DNA of 64,000 bases from Osmia lignaria lignaria (lineage: Eukaryota; Arthropoda; Insecta; Hymenoptera; Megachilidae). The notes beneath the pieces were generated by a model that did no database searches, was not told where the DNA came from, and was given only the letters and a program-made list of their open reading frames with translations. The DNA lies in the NCBI RefSeq assembly GCF_051020975.1, contig NC_135040.1, positions 1,047,501 through 1,111,500 on the forward strand, written 5' to 3'. A program made the position numbers and the translations under genes. Numbering within the stretch: the first letter of the stretch is position 1; each line of letters begins with the position of its first letter. Below are positions 10,891 through 23,073 of this stretch, one piece after another.

Positions 10891-12017
10891 CAAGGACTCT
10901 AGTTTCCATAGTTCAGCCACACCTCCCTACTTAGGGTGTCGCGCGACGGTGGTGGGGACAGCCTATGTCTCCCGGGAGACAACTTTGGACGTGCCTGTAC
11001 TACTGTGCGGCCTCTCTTACTGTAGAGTGGTACAATAACACTAAAGTGATCTCCTCACTCTTAAACGATTTGCTAAATATGTATATTAATTTAATAACGA
11101 AATACATATAACTTTGAGCATTACGTATAACAAACCTCCAATTTTATAATCTAAATATTTGTCTCTTTCTAAATCAAACCGTGAAAATGAAACATTTCAT
11201 TACATATTGAAAGATACTTCATTATCAGAGAAAGTGTGTACTTTTTACAAGAATAACTCGTTTAGTTAGCCGTCAAATCTGACGGGTATTGTAATATCTA
11301 TTGAATCAATCATTCGATAGCAATGCGCTGTGAGCTTTTAAATAACCCGGACAGTTGGTGATCCATTACCAGTTATGGACGGCTATAAGCATTAACGTTT
11401 CGCTGCAAATTGACGTTTTTGCCGCTACCCGTTCAATCTCATCGATCTCAACATTGTGAACACTCTGATCGATGAGTCATCTATCACGGCCAGGGTGCCT
11501 GTATTGCTCACTGTGTCCGGTCGAGGATAGAGAAAACGTTCTCCTACAGATAGGTGCTGGGGAAAGACCACGATAACGCTTATCTGTTTCCTGAATTTAT
11601 TGCTAGCGCAATGAAAACGCACCCGTCGTCCGCTCTTCCCTGCCCATTCCGATGTTAATTAGCTCAACCCACGTCCGAGTATATTCTTAGGACCTTATAC
11701 ATTAAAGTTACAGCAGATATCAGTGATTTGGGAACAATGTCTAACTATGTGACGACATTGGCTAACAACACGACAGCGTTGAACAAGGTGTCCCCTAACA
11801 TAACAGAATGAATATATTTCAATAGTTTCTTTTTTATTTTATACTCATTTATAATTATTGCCTTTTGACATTAGAAACTATTTATACATTTTAAACATAC
11901 TCACATATTCTTACTATATATTGTAGAAGTTTATAAGTAAGTAGATACTTAAGTAGATAAGTAAGTAGATTAACATGTTTGTTAAGGCATAGGTCTGTAA
12001 ATTGTTCAAACCTAAAC
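10891..12017. other. mixed sequence with no recognisable gene
   Basis: 10891-11040 is GC-richer and 11425-11622 holds a 65-codon minus frame without a known domain. 11935-11975 contains a GTAAGTAGAT-type short tandem. Confidence 0.45.
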
Positions 12018-12025
12018 AATGTACC

Positions 12026-12289
12026 TAGTGCCGGTTTTAGCAATATTGGCGCCTTGGGCAAGATTATCGTGGCGCCCATTCAGGGGCTCAACATTTTTAA
12101 GGAAAAAAGACATGGTAATAATATGAAACGATGAATTTGTAGTTAGATTGTAAAAATTGTTAAACTACATAGCAGCTTTACTAATCCAAACGGATAGAAA
12201 TGAATAAATACTAGGAACCCTGTGGCGCCCCCTACAGATCTAGCGCCCTGGACGGTTGCCCAACCGCGCGCCCCTTAACACCGGCCCTG
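12026..12289. mobile_element. hAT-like MITE with 8-bp duplication
   Basis: The left end is TAGTGCCGG and the inverted right end CAGGGCCGG. The flanks AATGTACC (12018-12025) and AATGTACA (12290-12297) agree at 7 of 8 bases. Both subterminal regions carry GGCGCC/GGGCGC words. This fits hAT, in which CAGGGCCGG-type ends are common. It is non-coding. Confidence 0.78.
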
Positions 12290-12297
12290 AATGTACA

Positions 12298-12439
12298 TAC
12301 CATGTATGTACAGTAGGCACTCAATAATTTTCTACTATATAATTCTCCGTTAGGAACGCCTCGTGTTAACACCTGTGCACTCGACTCTCTCTCCTAGGTA
12401 GGCTGCCTCATACAAATAAATGAATAGCCAATAAATATA
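12298..12439. other. short spacer, possible pogo-like end
   Basis: TACAGTAGGCACTCAATAAT at about 12309 resembles the CAGT termini of the TA-flanked MITEs, but no partner end is seen. Confidence 0.25.
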
Positions 12440-12705
12440 TGGCTGACGAGGGAAACTACCTAAGTATTACGCTCACTATTAATGAAACTCTGCCACCTTG
12501 TAAAGCTCGTTGAGCTGAATACGCCTATACCCCATTTTGAGGTCAGACGGCCGATTGTTGAAAAGATATTAACAATTAAAATTGGTTACTCCTTGTATTC
12601 TAAAGTATAATAAACTTACAGATAAAAATGGTTATCCCTGCAGTTAATCACATGAAATGAAATCGAAAGGTTCAAATCCTTGATTCATGCCTTTTTTTTT
12701 CTATT
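12440..12705 (+). repeat. dispersed repeat with tRNA-like 3' end (SINE-like)
   Basis: 12440-12600 matches, inverted and diverged, 41100-41240. Both copies share the GAGCT...GCCTATACCCC and GTCAGACGGC blocks. Near its end is GGTTCAAATCC, an exact RNA polymerase III B-box type motif, then a T run at about 12690. The companion copy carries the same tRNA-like tail. A short retroposon is the best reading, and the A-box is not clear in this copy. Confidence 0.5.
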
Positions 12706-13688
12706 GATAGTTTATTTCTTTTTGAATATCTATTACAGATGTGCCATAGTCATTGCATTTATTAATTCACTACTTACGCTGCAATTTTTGTAGAATTTAA
12801 ATTATGTTTTCTGCCCAGTACGTACTTTAATACATTGTTGACTGGTCACTAGTTAACTCGTGTTTTCATACCCAGGTTTGATCTTATTTAATCATGTTAT
12901 ATGCAAATTTGCTGTATGTAAATTTGTAATCTTGTAAATCGTAAGACAAATAATTACAGCAAATCAAAAGATTTGCAAAACAAATAGTTGTTCTAAAATT
13001 TCCTAATTATTGTGTTTCATTGAGGTATGGTCAGTCGGATATGTAAGGGAGGATAAAAAAAAGTGAATGGATAATTCGATGTAGACGATGATGCAACGTA
13101 TAGGAATTAGTATGAATACCCAGTTATCGATTACGTGGCAGGTTCAAACCTACTGAACTCAATTAGTCGACGACAGTTTGGAACTTCTCTGGATTAGGAT
13201 CAAAGCTCCTACTTCTCTATGGAGCAGGAACTGCATCGTTTAATGCCATCAGATTCACGAATTGTTCACCCGATCGAGTATATCCTTTCCCACACTTGAA
13301 TCACGATCATTTAAGGACTGACTTTCGACCTCTCAACCGAGGAACCTTATCAAAGCGAGGTTTCGTGCTTGGCCCCGTTAGTCAGTGTATTCACTAATTA
13401 ATCTGATCAGCATCGCCGATACGCGATTCGGTCTGTCACCAAGTATGCTCACGGTACGCATTTCCAGCTTTCTGTTGTCACGAACTAATGCTTGGTCAAC
13501 TGCTAAATTATCAGCTAATGATGAGCCTAATTTTATATGTATCAGTTATATTTAGGGGATTGGATTTTTTAATATCAAAGGAGATTTAACTTTAGAATGG
13601 TAACGTGGAGTTGTCTGTGAAACTATTAACATTTCACTCATTGGAAACGTTATTTTTAAGATCGGGTATTATTATTAGGTTTCAACAG
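12706..13688. other. no recognisable gene
   Basis: AT-rich with a somewhat GC-richer portion at 13080-13500. No long frame and no paired repeats. Confidence 0.45.
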
Positions 13689-14690
13689 CAGGGTCGTTTT
13701 TACCCCTAGGCAAAATAGGCACGTGCCTAGGACTGGATGAAAAAAGAAGTCTGCATAGAGCGGTTTCTTATTACTACATAAAATAAATAAATGCGATGGC
13801 TTCGACTTCTAAAGAGTAACTTCAAATTTCGCCCATTTTTTCCTACTCGAATTTCAAATTAATCTCAGAAAAAATTTAAGTTGAGCATAGGGGTAGTTTT
13901 GGAGATACGGGAGGTCTCAGTATTCTCAATATTGTCCAAGCACTGTATACACAAAAAAAGGTCAATACTTCTTTCACAACAGTGAGGATTTCATGGCTGT
14001 TAGACAGTCGTTGAAGTACGAGTGATGCTTTTAGCGAATCGGTAAATATGAACGTAGTGGTCATGGGTAAAACATTATCACAGTGCATTCGCTCGGGGCT
14101 CAATCGAATCGGCAAATTCTTTGCTTTAAAATGAACTGAAGACCATGATACTACGACTAACCTATGCCGAGATACAGCGAGTTAAAGACCTGGTACATCA
14201 AAATGTTCATCAAAATGAGAAAGCAAGAGACGCATGTTAAAGAGAAAAATCTGCTCTTTCTACTGCTTCTTTACCGAATGATCTACGATGATTTGATCGC
14301 TTTCTAGGAGTGGTTAAAGTCAAAAGGACGACTTTTACTTCAAAATTAAATAACTCAGCCAAAAAAAATCGTACAACAACCAACAAATACTGATTTTACA
14401 TAGGAAGGTCGCCGCTTTCGAATGGTACAAATGCAACTTGCTAAAAGAATTTTGTTAGTGCATTCAATGTTACAAAGATGAACAAAATTTTTAAAAATTT
14501 TCGAAGTGCTACTTATATCACTATAACTTTTATAAAATTCAAGATAGCTAAAATGTTAAAAGAGGATCTGAAAATAGAGATTTCACATCTTCAAATGATC
14601 TTTCCGCGATATCGATTCGACTATTTTTCTCAAAGTTATAACCATCTGCATTTCGTCCTATTTTTCGGGTTTGTAGAGGTGATCCCTTAA
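13689..14690 (-). mobile_element. possible degenerate hAT element
   Basis: CAGGGTCG at 13689, with a GCCTAGG-containing subterminal hairpin (13710-13732), resembles hAT ends. A minus frame at 13876-14115 (79 codons) reads NLPIRLSPERMHCDN, which faintly recalls zinc-finger hAT transposases. The plus frame at 14478-14690 is unrecognised. No right end or duplication was found. Confidence 0.25.
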
Positions 14691-14890
14691 TTGTTTTGCG
14701 GAGGTAGTTTCTGAAAATATCATTGCAATATAAGTAGCGATTTATCTACTCAAGAGATAATATAAATGTTATAAAAATGTGTATATGTATAGAAATGAAT
14801 ATACTTTATCGTTATATTTTTTGGATTATGATCCAATGAAATAATAATGAATAATTTAGTAATTGATGCATAATAAAATAATTTATAAGT

Positions 14891-15085
14891 AGTTTGCCAC
14901 ATAAGTGATTTGACTTTCACACCGATTTTCAGTCATAGTATTATTTAACCACTTTTATACTCATAGTTTACGAAGATGACACACTTCTATCTTCTCTTTC
15001 CTTCTAAATGAGAGTTTGGGAGCTTGACGAATTTTCCACTTCTACAGCCCACTCCGTGGCAATATAACGAGCGTATAGTGTAATC
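14891..15085. mobile_element. TA-MITE family A, degenerate copy
   Basis: The right side, TGGCAATATAACGAGCGTATA, and the interior GATTTGACTTTCACACCGA and GAGCTTGACGAATTTTC match the complete copies at 36121-36322 and 32217-32386. The ends have decayed. Confidence 0.6.
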
Positions 15086-15099
15086 ATTCGGAAAATCAG

Positions 15100-16250
15100 A
15101 TAGTAAGTTATTATTTGTAATAGAGGGTAGGGAGGGTTTTGTTGAATAAATTAATTGCTCTCTTCTTTATCGTTGCTAATTTCTCGAGCGCTTTTAATAA
15201 TATAGTCTTTGTCCGTTGTAATACAACGCGGAACCACGCGCGCCGTTCATTCGAATCGTTCGTCCCGGTCTGCACCTTCGGTAATCACGTCTAGTGCCTA
15301 TTCTCTATTTCGGTGGTGGGGGATATCCCCGGAATCTTCGAGAAGATTCCGGGTCGCGGTTTCTACGCTTACATATTATTATTACTGTATCGTCGAAATC
15401 TCTTCAACATGGAGAGATCCCGTGTTTCAAAAATAGGAACTAATATGTGAGGAGGAGGGTATTTCAATAAATGAGTTTAGACGATTTTGAGCCGAAATAT
15501 TATTAATCGTTTATTGGCTCGGTACATGCTTATGGGGAAAAAGCCCGTCGACATAAAAAACCCCTTGTTTTCTTATTATTATTACGGTTTACTTATATTA
15601 ACGACCGGTGAAAGTGCATGCAGTAAATGTTATTGTGTTCGATTATAATGCCTGACCATGTAAGCGAATACGGGTCCGGGTGGTTACATGTAGTACCCAA
15701 CCCGGCAGGTCGACGCTCGACAGCTTACATGATATCAGGTGAGAAGGTAAAATTAGAGAGGTACATGCTTATAACCAACTCTACGGGTCGTCGTCACGAC
15801 CATAATATGCGCAATTGTGAATATTCCGAACTTGCACTTGTGGACGAACCATGTCGTCGATCGCGATCCGTACTGTATCAAACTTCTTTTCAGACTAAAT
15901 AATACGCGTCGATCGCTCGAGAACCTTCGCATTAAAAAAGGCAGTCAACGAAGAGCTAATTTTCGTTCTCGCTTGCTCTCTGACTTATCGTAAATGGCGA
16001 TGACAAACCGTTAGGTAATTTACGATATGGCCGTGTTTATGTTAGGACCGATCCTAGTGAAAACTAAACAAAGACCCGGCCTCGGCTCGTATTTCGAGGC
16101 ATAGGCTGTTCAGGGTGGTCTACGCACCGAGCCACTTGAAGTCATAAAATACCTTCGGTCTTGACAAAAAATAAAACGTCGAGGGCCGAACAATTACGCA
16201 AGCGCAATAGCAGACAATGTCTAATATAAATGTTCATTTGAAAAGTAATA
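15100..16250. other. GC-richer region with promoter-like features, no proven gene
   Basis: Composition rises compared with the flanks. A perfect four-unit heat-shock element lies at 15331-15350. A 91-codon plus frame at 15627-15902 contains a near-consensus splice donor CAG|GTGAGA at about 15739, so it could include a short exon. GGTACATGCTTAT occurs at 15517 and 15760. No recognised protein. It could be a host regulatory region or an old LTR. Confidence 0.35.
15331..15350. promoter_or_regulatory. perfect four-unit heat-shock element
   Basis: GGAATCTTCGAGAAGATTCC is four contiguous alternating nGAAn/nTTCn units with all 12 conserved bases intact, the binding site for trimeric HSF. No heat-shock gene is visible beside it in this window. 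Confidence 0.55.
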
Positions 16251-16690
16251 TTGGTACAGGGAATCTGCATTTAAATTTTATAATATTTATTTGGTCGTGA
16301 TTTGGCGAATGATGGTCCGATTCGACAAGCAGCTTGAGATTTACGATCCCAAAAGGACATCAAACAAATCCGCCTATTCGAGTCACGACTAAAATTTATC
16401 AGCCAATTTCCTGAATGATTATTTCACTGATGAATTATTATCAAAGGAAAATAACGACGAAATATAATAACTAGATGCATTTACTGTTTTTCTCCATCAC
16501 GTTTAGAATAAATAATGCATTTTGCATTACTTGTAAATCACTTGCAAAATTACTCGGAAAAGTAATTGTAAAATTACTTGTAAAATTAAATCTGCTAATC
16601 AATGAATCAATATATCCGTTAGTGCATATATTTAACTTTTCGAAAATGGATGTTCCGAGCCATTCAAAGTCATTTTGATTCATAATTAAA
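16251..16690. other. no recognisable gene
   Basis: Two overlapping frames near 16471-16683, one on each strand, lie in AT-rich sequence with repeated ACTTGTAAAATTACT words. Neither is a credible protein. Confidence 0.45.
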
Positions 16691-16693
16691 ATA

Positions 16694-16854
16694 TAGTAAA
16701 CTCTCGCTACATTGCCACTCTTTATATTACCGGTTAAGACACTTCGCTTTCATACGGATTTTCATACATGGAGCTCTTTATACATTGCCAATTTCAAGAA
16801 TTTTCCACTTCTACAGTTCCACTTCTTAACCGGCAATATATTGAGAGTTTACTG
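16694..16854. mobile_element. TA-MITE family A, complete copy
   Basis: The left end AGTAAACTCTCGCTACATTG and the inverted right end CAGTAAACTCTCAATATATT bracket 161 bp carrying the family's ACTTCTACAG and CATACGGATTTTCA blocks. Confidence 0.7.
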
Positions 16855-17705
16855 CATATACAAGTGCGAAGCCTGAATTGTGTAGAAAGTTAAAGTCATT
16901 ATGAAATATGCTTCTCATGTAAACATCCTTTTTTTTTTAGTTGGATTATAATGATCCTTCAAATCTTGTGTAGGGGTTAAAGGAACATCGGGATAAAGAT
17001 ATCGCTTCATTTCCAATTGATCATTTATACTGTTCTCAATTAAAGTTCGACAGTGTTTTCTTTCCTTAAGGGTAGAATTTTTCATCGTAGGTACATACAT
17101 ATATAACGGGAATCGAGCTTCGAAGTAATTGAACCTCTAAACGTGCCTTTGCACGGATTTCTAGGAAATGCCCATTGTTATTCTGCGAACAAACCCAATG
17201 CTTCTTCCGTTATCGAGAAATTAAGCTTTGCGACCAGAAATTGAACAACAGAATTTCTGTGGAAGTGGCGATAAAATAATTTCCTGGGATCAAGTTTCTG
17301 GAAGTAGAATGGAAACTTAGACTAAGGTTAACAGTTATCTTAATTTGCATAAATGAAGTTGTTTTCGTTCTAATAACAAAATACGTGATGGAACGTTATT
17401 ATGAGAATGAAACTTTTTGGAAATTACATTGCTTCCTCTGAATTTACTGCAGTACAACTGCAGACATTTCCTACAAGTTTCTTTCAACATATTATACAGT
17501 GAAATTGGCTTATTCTGATCATTTTGGGACTTGCTATTGTTTATAACAATAACCAGCTGATAACATTAAACAGGGAATAAAGAATATTCATTATTACTCA
17601 AATTATTACAAACAATTATGATCCAACCTCAATTTATTACAAACAATTATGATCCACATTCACTGTAGTAATATATTTTGAAAAGACAGGATAGAGAAAA
17701 GACTA
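16855..17705. other. no recognisable gene; small tandem duplication
   Basis: 17604-17656 contains ATTACAAACAATTATGATCC twice. Otherwise AT-rich with no gene. Confidence 0.5.
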
Positions 17706-17830
17706 CAGTAGACTATTGTTATATTCCTACACGAGCGATTTGACTTTCACAGGAAAAAAACATAGTTAGGTTGCTCTTTTATCATTATATGTAGTATTTT
17801 CTCTTCGTTCTTCAAATGGTCTTGAAAAAT
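17706..17830. mobile_element. TA-MITE family A, truncated left end
   Basis: After TA at 17704, CAGTAGACTATTGTTATATT and the subterminal GATTTGACTTTCAC block match the family. The right half is missing. Confidence 0.6.
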
Positions 17831-19791
17831 TTTGCGTTCCTACTTACTAATTACTAATTATTAATTACGTTCCTAATTACTAATAATTTGTCATCCGGTA
17901 AATTACCTTCAAAAAAGTTTTCATAAAACTATATAACATTCTGAAAATTAAAAATTTCATCTTTCGCGGGTAAGATAGGTCATTTATGGACAAAACAAAT
18001 TCTAACTTTTTTTCCGGATCATTTTTTCCAATATTTATTTTTCCAATTAATCCTATAAACGTTTGATTCAAGGGAACAATTGTATATTAACCATCAGACG
18101 GCGGACCATGGAGAGAACCCCAATTTTAATTTAACTTTGTATCTCATATTATTTTTATTTTCTAAATTTTGCACTGTTTTTTTCAAAATTACTCCTCCAA
18201 TATACGAAACTCTTTCATTTAAGAATTATACATTTAACTTTGGATGAATATCCTTTTTTTGTAAATTTTATGTTTTGTAAGTTTAGGTCATCACTGATTC
18301 ATTTTCCACTGTTCGAGATTTAAAGTAGAACCTTCAACAAGTGTCCTAGAAATTTTCCAGATTTTCCGAAAGCCAAGAACAGAAAAAATTTTAGTTGTGG
18401 ACATGAATGACCTAGCTTGTTTATGGAAGTTGCAAACACTATGATTGCCCAACGGAGAGTTAAATAGGGTAGTTGTTAAAGCAGCAGATATCATTATTTT
18501 TATACGATAGAAATAAAAATATAATGACAGAGCAGAGAGATGAATCGTTAGTGATTTAGGTGAAAGAAAGCCCTAGTATTATGGCATAAAATGGAACAAA
18601 GCACTGTTTTACCCCCAACTGTCAGTTATGAAAAGACAGAGTACTATGTCAACAGTTATCAGTTTGAACTTACGTCAAATATGGTACTCACATTTTCTTA
18701 TTCAACCAAAAGTCTAAAGTCTACAGTATACAACCTAAAGTCTAGACGCATTCATAAAAACCATTCATGCATCGTAGAAGCTGTACTTTCATTTAAACAT
18801 CGACTTGAATTCTTCCACTTCCTTTCAAACATTTATCTTCTATATTCAGTCATGAAAATTTTTAACAGGTCGTTATGTATGTACATATCAACATACATTA
18901 ATTGTTTATTTTAAATACTTTGCAGGTACAGCATAAATTGATTAATTGAAACAGATATTACTTTTGTCGAATAAAAATTAGAGATCCTCTAATGAGGGTT
19001 ACGAAATAACGGTATCAATTGAGCATCAAATCGATCAACTCTAAAAAGACAAAATATAAAGAAATTGATAAAACATAAAAAATTACCCATCACTTGAGTG
19101 CTATGGTACTAAAATTTCGACAAATTTAAAAAATGGAATTAATCACTTTAGCTTGTGAACAGCTCAATTTTTATTGGTGCTACCATATTTCAGCAAAAAT
19201 AATAGATATAGTATGACTGTTTATAACCAATATCGTTGTATCTGCACAGTCGCGATCAAATTATACTTCCACAAGAAAAATGGCGATATAAGGAAAGCTG
19301 GAATTCTTAAAATTAAAAGTAATTTAGGAAAAGAAAAATAATATCACTTTCGATTATCAAATATAAAATTTAATATGTATCTGAAAAGTACGAATAACAA
19401 AGTAAATATTAGGCTCGGCCCGCGTCATTTCTATCATTAAAAATCTACACCTCCGTTTCGTAAATGCCCGACTTGCCCCCGGTTTTCGAATACTTATCCA
19501 ACTTATACTGTATTTTGCGACTCTAACCCCCATAACTGCCATTATGTATAAAATGCTTTTGAAGTTAAGAATGATTTTTTTTTAATTTGTATAACAATAT
19601 TTAATTTGGAGGTTAATGAAATGTTGTTTAATCATTATTTTGATATATTTATTTATTATTATGAAGAATTCTTTAAATTAACATTATATTACATTGTATT
19701 AGTGTACTTGTATTTTTACAAACAACTCAAATAGTTTATATCTATTTTAAAAAACACATTATGGCACTTAACGTCTTGTTGCAAAATATAA
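17831..19791. other. AT-rich, no supported gene; weak duplicate of 34.0 kb
   Basis: 18340-18450 resembles 34030-34130 (shared CCAGATTTTCC/AAGATTTG and GTGGACATGAATGACCTAGC-type words), suggesting an old repeat. A 107-codon plus frame at 18591-18914 lacks any recognised domain and is probably chance. Confidence 0.4.
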
Positions 19792-19793
19792 TA

Positions 19794-19944
19794 CAGTTAT
19801 ATTCCCACGTGAGCGCTCTTACACCATTATAGCTTGCAGGGATGATACACTTTTAGCTCTCCTCCCTCTAAATAAGAACATGGAAGCTTGACAAATTTTC
19901 TATTTTTAAGGCCTCATACACGGCAATATAACGAGAGTCTTTTG
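19794..19944. mobile_element. TA-MITE family A copy
   Basis: TA flanks both ends (19792-19793 and 19945-19946). The right end CAAAAGACTCTCGTTATATT (inverted) and the interior GGAAGCTTGACAAATTTTC fit the family. The left end has lost the GACTCTCG block. Confidence 0.65.
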
Positions 19945-20223
19945 TATTACATATGTTACTTTTTCTCAAGGATTTTTTAACTTTATTGAATTAAAATGTA
20001 ATCAACTTCAACAAAAATTTATAAAGAACTGTCTTTTGTTGATTCAAGAAAAAAATTGTATTAAAATATAAATTTTTAAAATTTTTGTAGGTTAATAGTG
20101 TTTCGCGAAATAGCGTCCAACTGTACTTAAAGCATTTAACTTGTACTGTACTGTATAAAATTCTTATAACGATATAAAAATGGCTCAAACATTGCAACCG
20201 TTCATTAATATTATAAAGTTCTC

Positions 20224-20357
20224 AATATTGAAATATTCGATTTCAGCACGACCTCCTTTGTAAATAATCTTTTATAAGATTATAGGTATATAAAATTTCC
20301 AATATTGAAATTCTCGATTTTAGTGCGATTTCTTTCGTAAATAATCTTTAATTAATT
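20224..20357 (+). repeat. imperfect tandem duplication, about 85 bp unit
   Basis: CAATATTGAAATATTCGATT at 20224 and CAATATTGAAATTCTCGATT at 20309 start two diverged units, each running into TTTCGTAAATAATCTTT. Confidence 0.6.
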
Positions 20358-21527
20358 AATATTCAATAACAGAAGTTTAAAGCCTCGAAATAGAATTATC
20401 CCTGCATAAATAATGCTAATCATTTATTCTAATTTATTCTAAAACAAATATTATAATTCTTACTCTAGAGATTCTATGTTGCCTCAATCCTAAAGAAAAT
20501 GTTAAAGTTGCTGGTACGAAAATTTGTCCAGTAGCTTATTTGGATCTAGTTATCCTGTTTGGCTATCATTTCGGCGTGTTTGAATGCAAGGGTAGCATTT
20601 CAACTAGAATAAACCATGGTCTAAAACGCGATATTTATTCAGCGAGGATATAATTATCCTCACTTTTAGAATTTCAACCATATCTTCTTCGCTGGTGGTT
20701 GAAATTTTCAGACATTTCCCTGGATACCAAACGCGTCCAATGCACCGCACATAAACTCGAACGACTAGTATTTCATCTCGCTTGACTGGTTTAAAAATAC
20801 GGTGTTTCCACTCGGTGAAAAAATTACGTCGGTTCAGATTGTTTTCCAATTTAGTGGGATACTATTTATATAGCTACCAGTGGTCTAAACCTTTCTTCGG
20901 AACATAAAATTCTATTGAATTTCGATAATCGTACGGCCAAAGACGTGAAGTATTATCTTTACGATTTTTCTTCTTGAAAACTAAAAAATAGTGTAAATTA
21001 CTTAAGTACAATATACCATATTTCCGTACTATACCAATAGTTCAAAGACGAAAAATATAATAACATTATATTAATAACAGTCATCAGACACAATACCATT
21101 GAAGTAACCAGGATTTTTTTCTGAGGAGGATCGGATCTCTTGGAAATTTTGAAATTCCGGAATTTTACAACGATCACGCGAAATTCTTATGGAGAATGGC
21201 TTATGGCCAATTTTTCTGAAACTTTACAATTTAAACCTTGGAACGCTGAGTTGTGCGACGTTAAACGTGTGCTGTGGGCTGCAAACTTTTTACGACAACG
21301 CGCATTGCACAAAAGCACACTTAAACGCATTCTTACTATGTTTTTATATCTCTAGGCTTACAATCATCAATCGCATATATGCGTTTATAGTCCAGATTGA
21401 ATGGTTATGTGAGAACCCATATATGCGTTCATAGCCCATGGTGAACGATTTTCCCGAACGCATGTATGTGTTCTGTAGACCTTCTTGCGGGGGTGCACTC
21501 CATAATTTCTCACAAAAATCTTTACAA
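20358..21527. other. no recognisable gene
   Basis: Short frames at 20604-20849 and 21140-21355 have no domain I recognise. 21366-21470 has a near-duplicated CATATATGCGTTYATAG block, in what would be the leader of the LTR element next to it. Confidence 0.4.
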
Positions 21528-21528
21528 T

Positions 21529-21541
21529 ACGTTGGGCGCCA
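21529..21541 (-). promoter_or_regulatory. retrotransposon primer-binding site (tRNA-Lys type)
   Basis: On the minus strand TGGCGCCCAACGT is complementary to the 3' end, including CCA, of tRNA-Lys of the type used to prime many Gypsy-like and retroviral elements. It sits directly next to the LTR at 21542-22364, as expected. Confidence 0.7.
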
Positions 21542-22364
21542 GCCACGTTTCGTGGCAATCGAAAAGGGGGAAAATCGGGGGTCTTTCACAGAGAAGGGGA
21601 CTCGCGGCTCGACCGTGGTCTCCCGTCACACTATACGCGGGGGAGTACGCAAGGAGAGGAGGCGCTTGGGAAGGAAAATCTCGGGGGTGAAGGGTTCTAG
21701 GGAGGTTCGTTACGTTACGCGTCCAGAACGGGAAACAATAGGGAAGTCGTAGAATGGGGTTGGAAAAAGGGTATAACGATCGCGGATTAGAAATACGCGG
21801 ACGCAGAAGATAGCCGTTGCTGGAACTCGGAATTACAAAAGGGGTATCTTGAGGGGCTCACCAATGCTGCAACACACTGCCCACACACACTATACAAGTA
21901 TACGCCCGCTAACAAATCTCTAATGCTCACTCGTCGCTGTCGCGGCGACGACGAGCCTGTCGCACGGAATTTTGGAGAGGGGATTCGGGTCGGGGATTGG
22001 GTCTGTCTTTTAGGTGGGGCGCTAATTGGGACTAGGGATCCATCGATTGGGGATTGGCCGGTGATCGGGATCGATAGGGCTGACGAAGGTTCGTCGATGC
22101 TGGGCTGCGGGTAGATGACCCCACGATGTCGTTTTGGCGATTTGGATTGGGTTGCTCCTTGCCGATGCGGAACGTCGTCGGCCTCGGGGTGGGGTCTCCA
22201 TTTTCGCAGCGTCGTTGTTCATTTCCTTCCGTCGCCTTTATCGGCCCAATACCGGCGGGTGGGGGAAGGGGGTAGGGTTAGGGAAAGGGGTGTTAAGGAG
22301 ACAGGCGCGTGGCGGGCGAAATCTTGGCTATTATAACGGGGGGCGCTCGTGCCACCATGTTACA
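21542..22364 (-). mobile_element. Gypsy-type LTR beside its primer-binding site
   Basis: Reading minus, the LTR opens TGTAACATGGTGGCACGAGC at 22364 and abuts the primer-binding site at 21541, about 823 bp. It is GC-rich compared with the surroundings. Plus-strand frames such as 21438-21752 and 22134-22718 are composition artefacts of the LTR. The downstream boundary reads CGTGGC rather than the usual CA, so the last bases may be altered. Past the leader (21360-21528) no gag or pol is recognisable, and the element is truncated. Confidence 0.6.
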
Positions 22365-22390
22365 GTGTTCATAGCGCTCAAAAAGTTAAT

Positions 22391-22575
22391 AGTGCCAATC
22401 AGCACAAAGTACGAGGGACAGTACTTTTCGGAATACAGCCCATCTAGGTTAGGTCTTTTTCTTCTCTTTATGTGGAGGGTGGTAGGTGTAACGTTGCGTC
22501 CTCGATGCATTTGTCTGCTTAAAACTATATTTTTTATTGACAAGTACTGTCCCTCGGACTTAGTGCCCATTGACG
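22391..22575. mobile_element. small inverted-repeat MITE
   Basis: AGTACGAGGGACAGTACTT (22407-22425) is inverted with one mismatch at 22542-22560, and similarity extends outward through GCAC and CAAT words to about 35 bp per arm. The superfamily is unknown and no clear duplication is visible. Confidence 0.6.
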
Positions 22576-23068
22576 TTTTTGTTCTACAGGGAATTATTAT
22601 ATTGCAATTTCAGAAAAATTGGCCAAAAGCTATTCTTCATAAGAATTCTATGGGGTGCTTTGGAGTTTTGGAATATTCAAATACTGAAATTCTAAAATTT
22701 TTGGATTCAGGATTCTGAGATTTTGGAATTTAGAAATTTTTGTTGTTCACTTTAGTTGTTTTAATTGGCACTTATTCACTCACTCGGGTGCCTCGCTTGG
22801 ATAGGCGACGCGTGCCTCCTGGTGATTAGTGTTTATTCGATTCGTTTCGGGAAAGAAGCTGTAGTTAAACTTGGTGGTTCTACACGATACATCGGCATTC
22901 CCGGATTACTACCGTTTACGGGTCTTGTTTGATAATACCCGAAGATTTGAGCATCTTCCTGTTGGCCAAGCGCGAGTCCAACAGTAACTTCTGTAACGCG
23001 AAACGATCAACGATCATAAAAGACGCCCGCGGAACTTGTCCACGAATTTTTATAATATTGCGGTAGGG
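22576..23068. other. no recognisable gene
   Basis: 22650-22740 is an ATTTTGGAATTTAGAAATT-type low-complexity run. The rest shows no coding or repeat signal. Confidence 0.45.
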
Positions 23069-23073
23069 CGTCG

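Noticed and set aside
18591..18914. 107-codon plus-strand frame
   Set aside because: No domain, no splice or start context, composition follows the AT-rich background.
21438..22718. Overlapping plus-strand frames with Gly/Arg-rich translation
   Set aside because: They cross the Gypsy-type LTR, which is oriented on the minus strand; length is explained by GC content.
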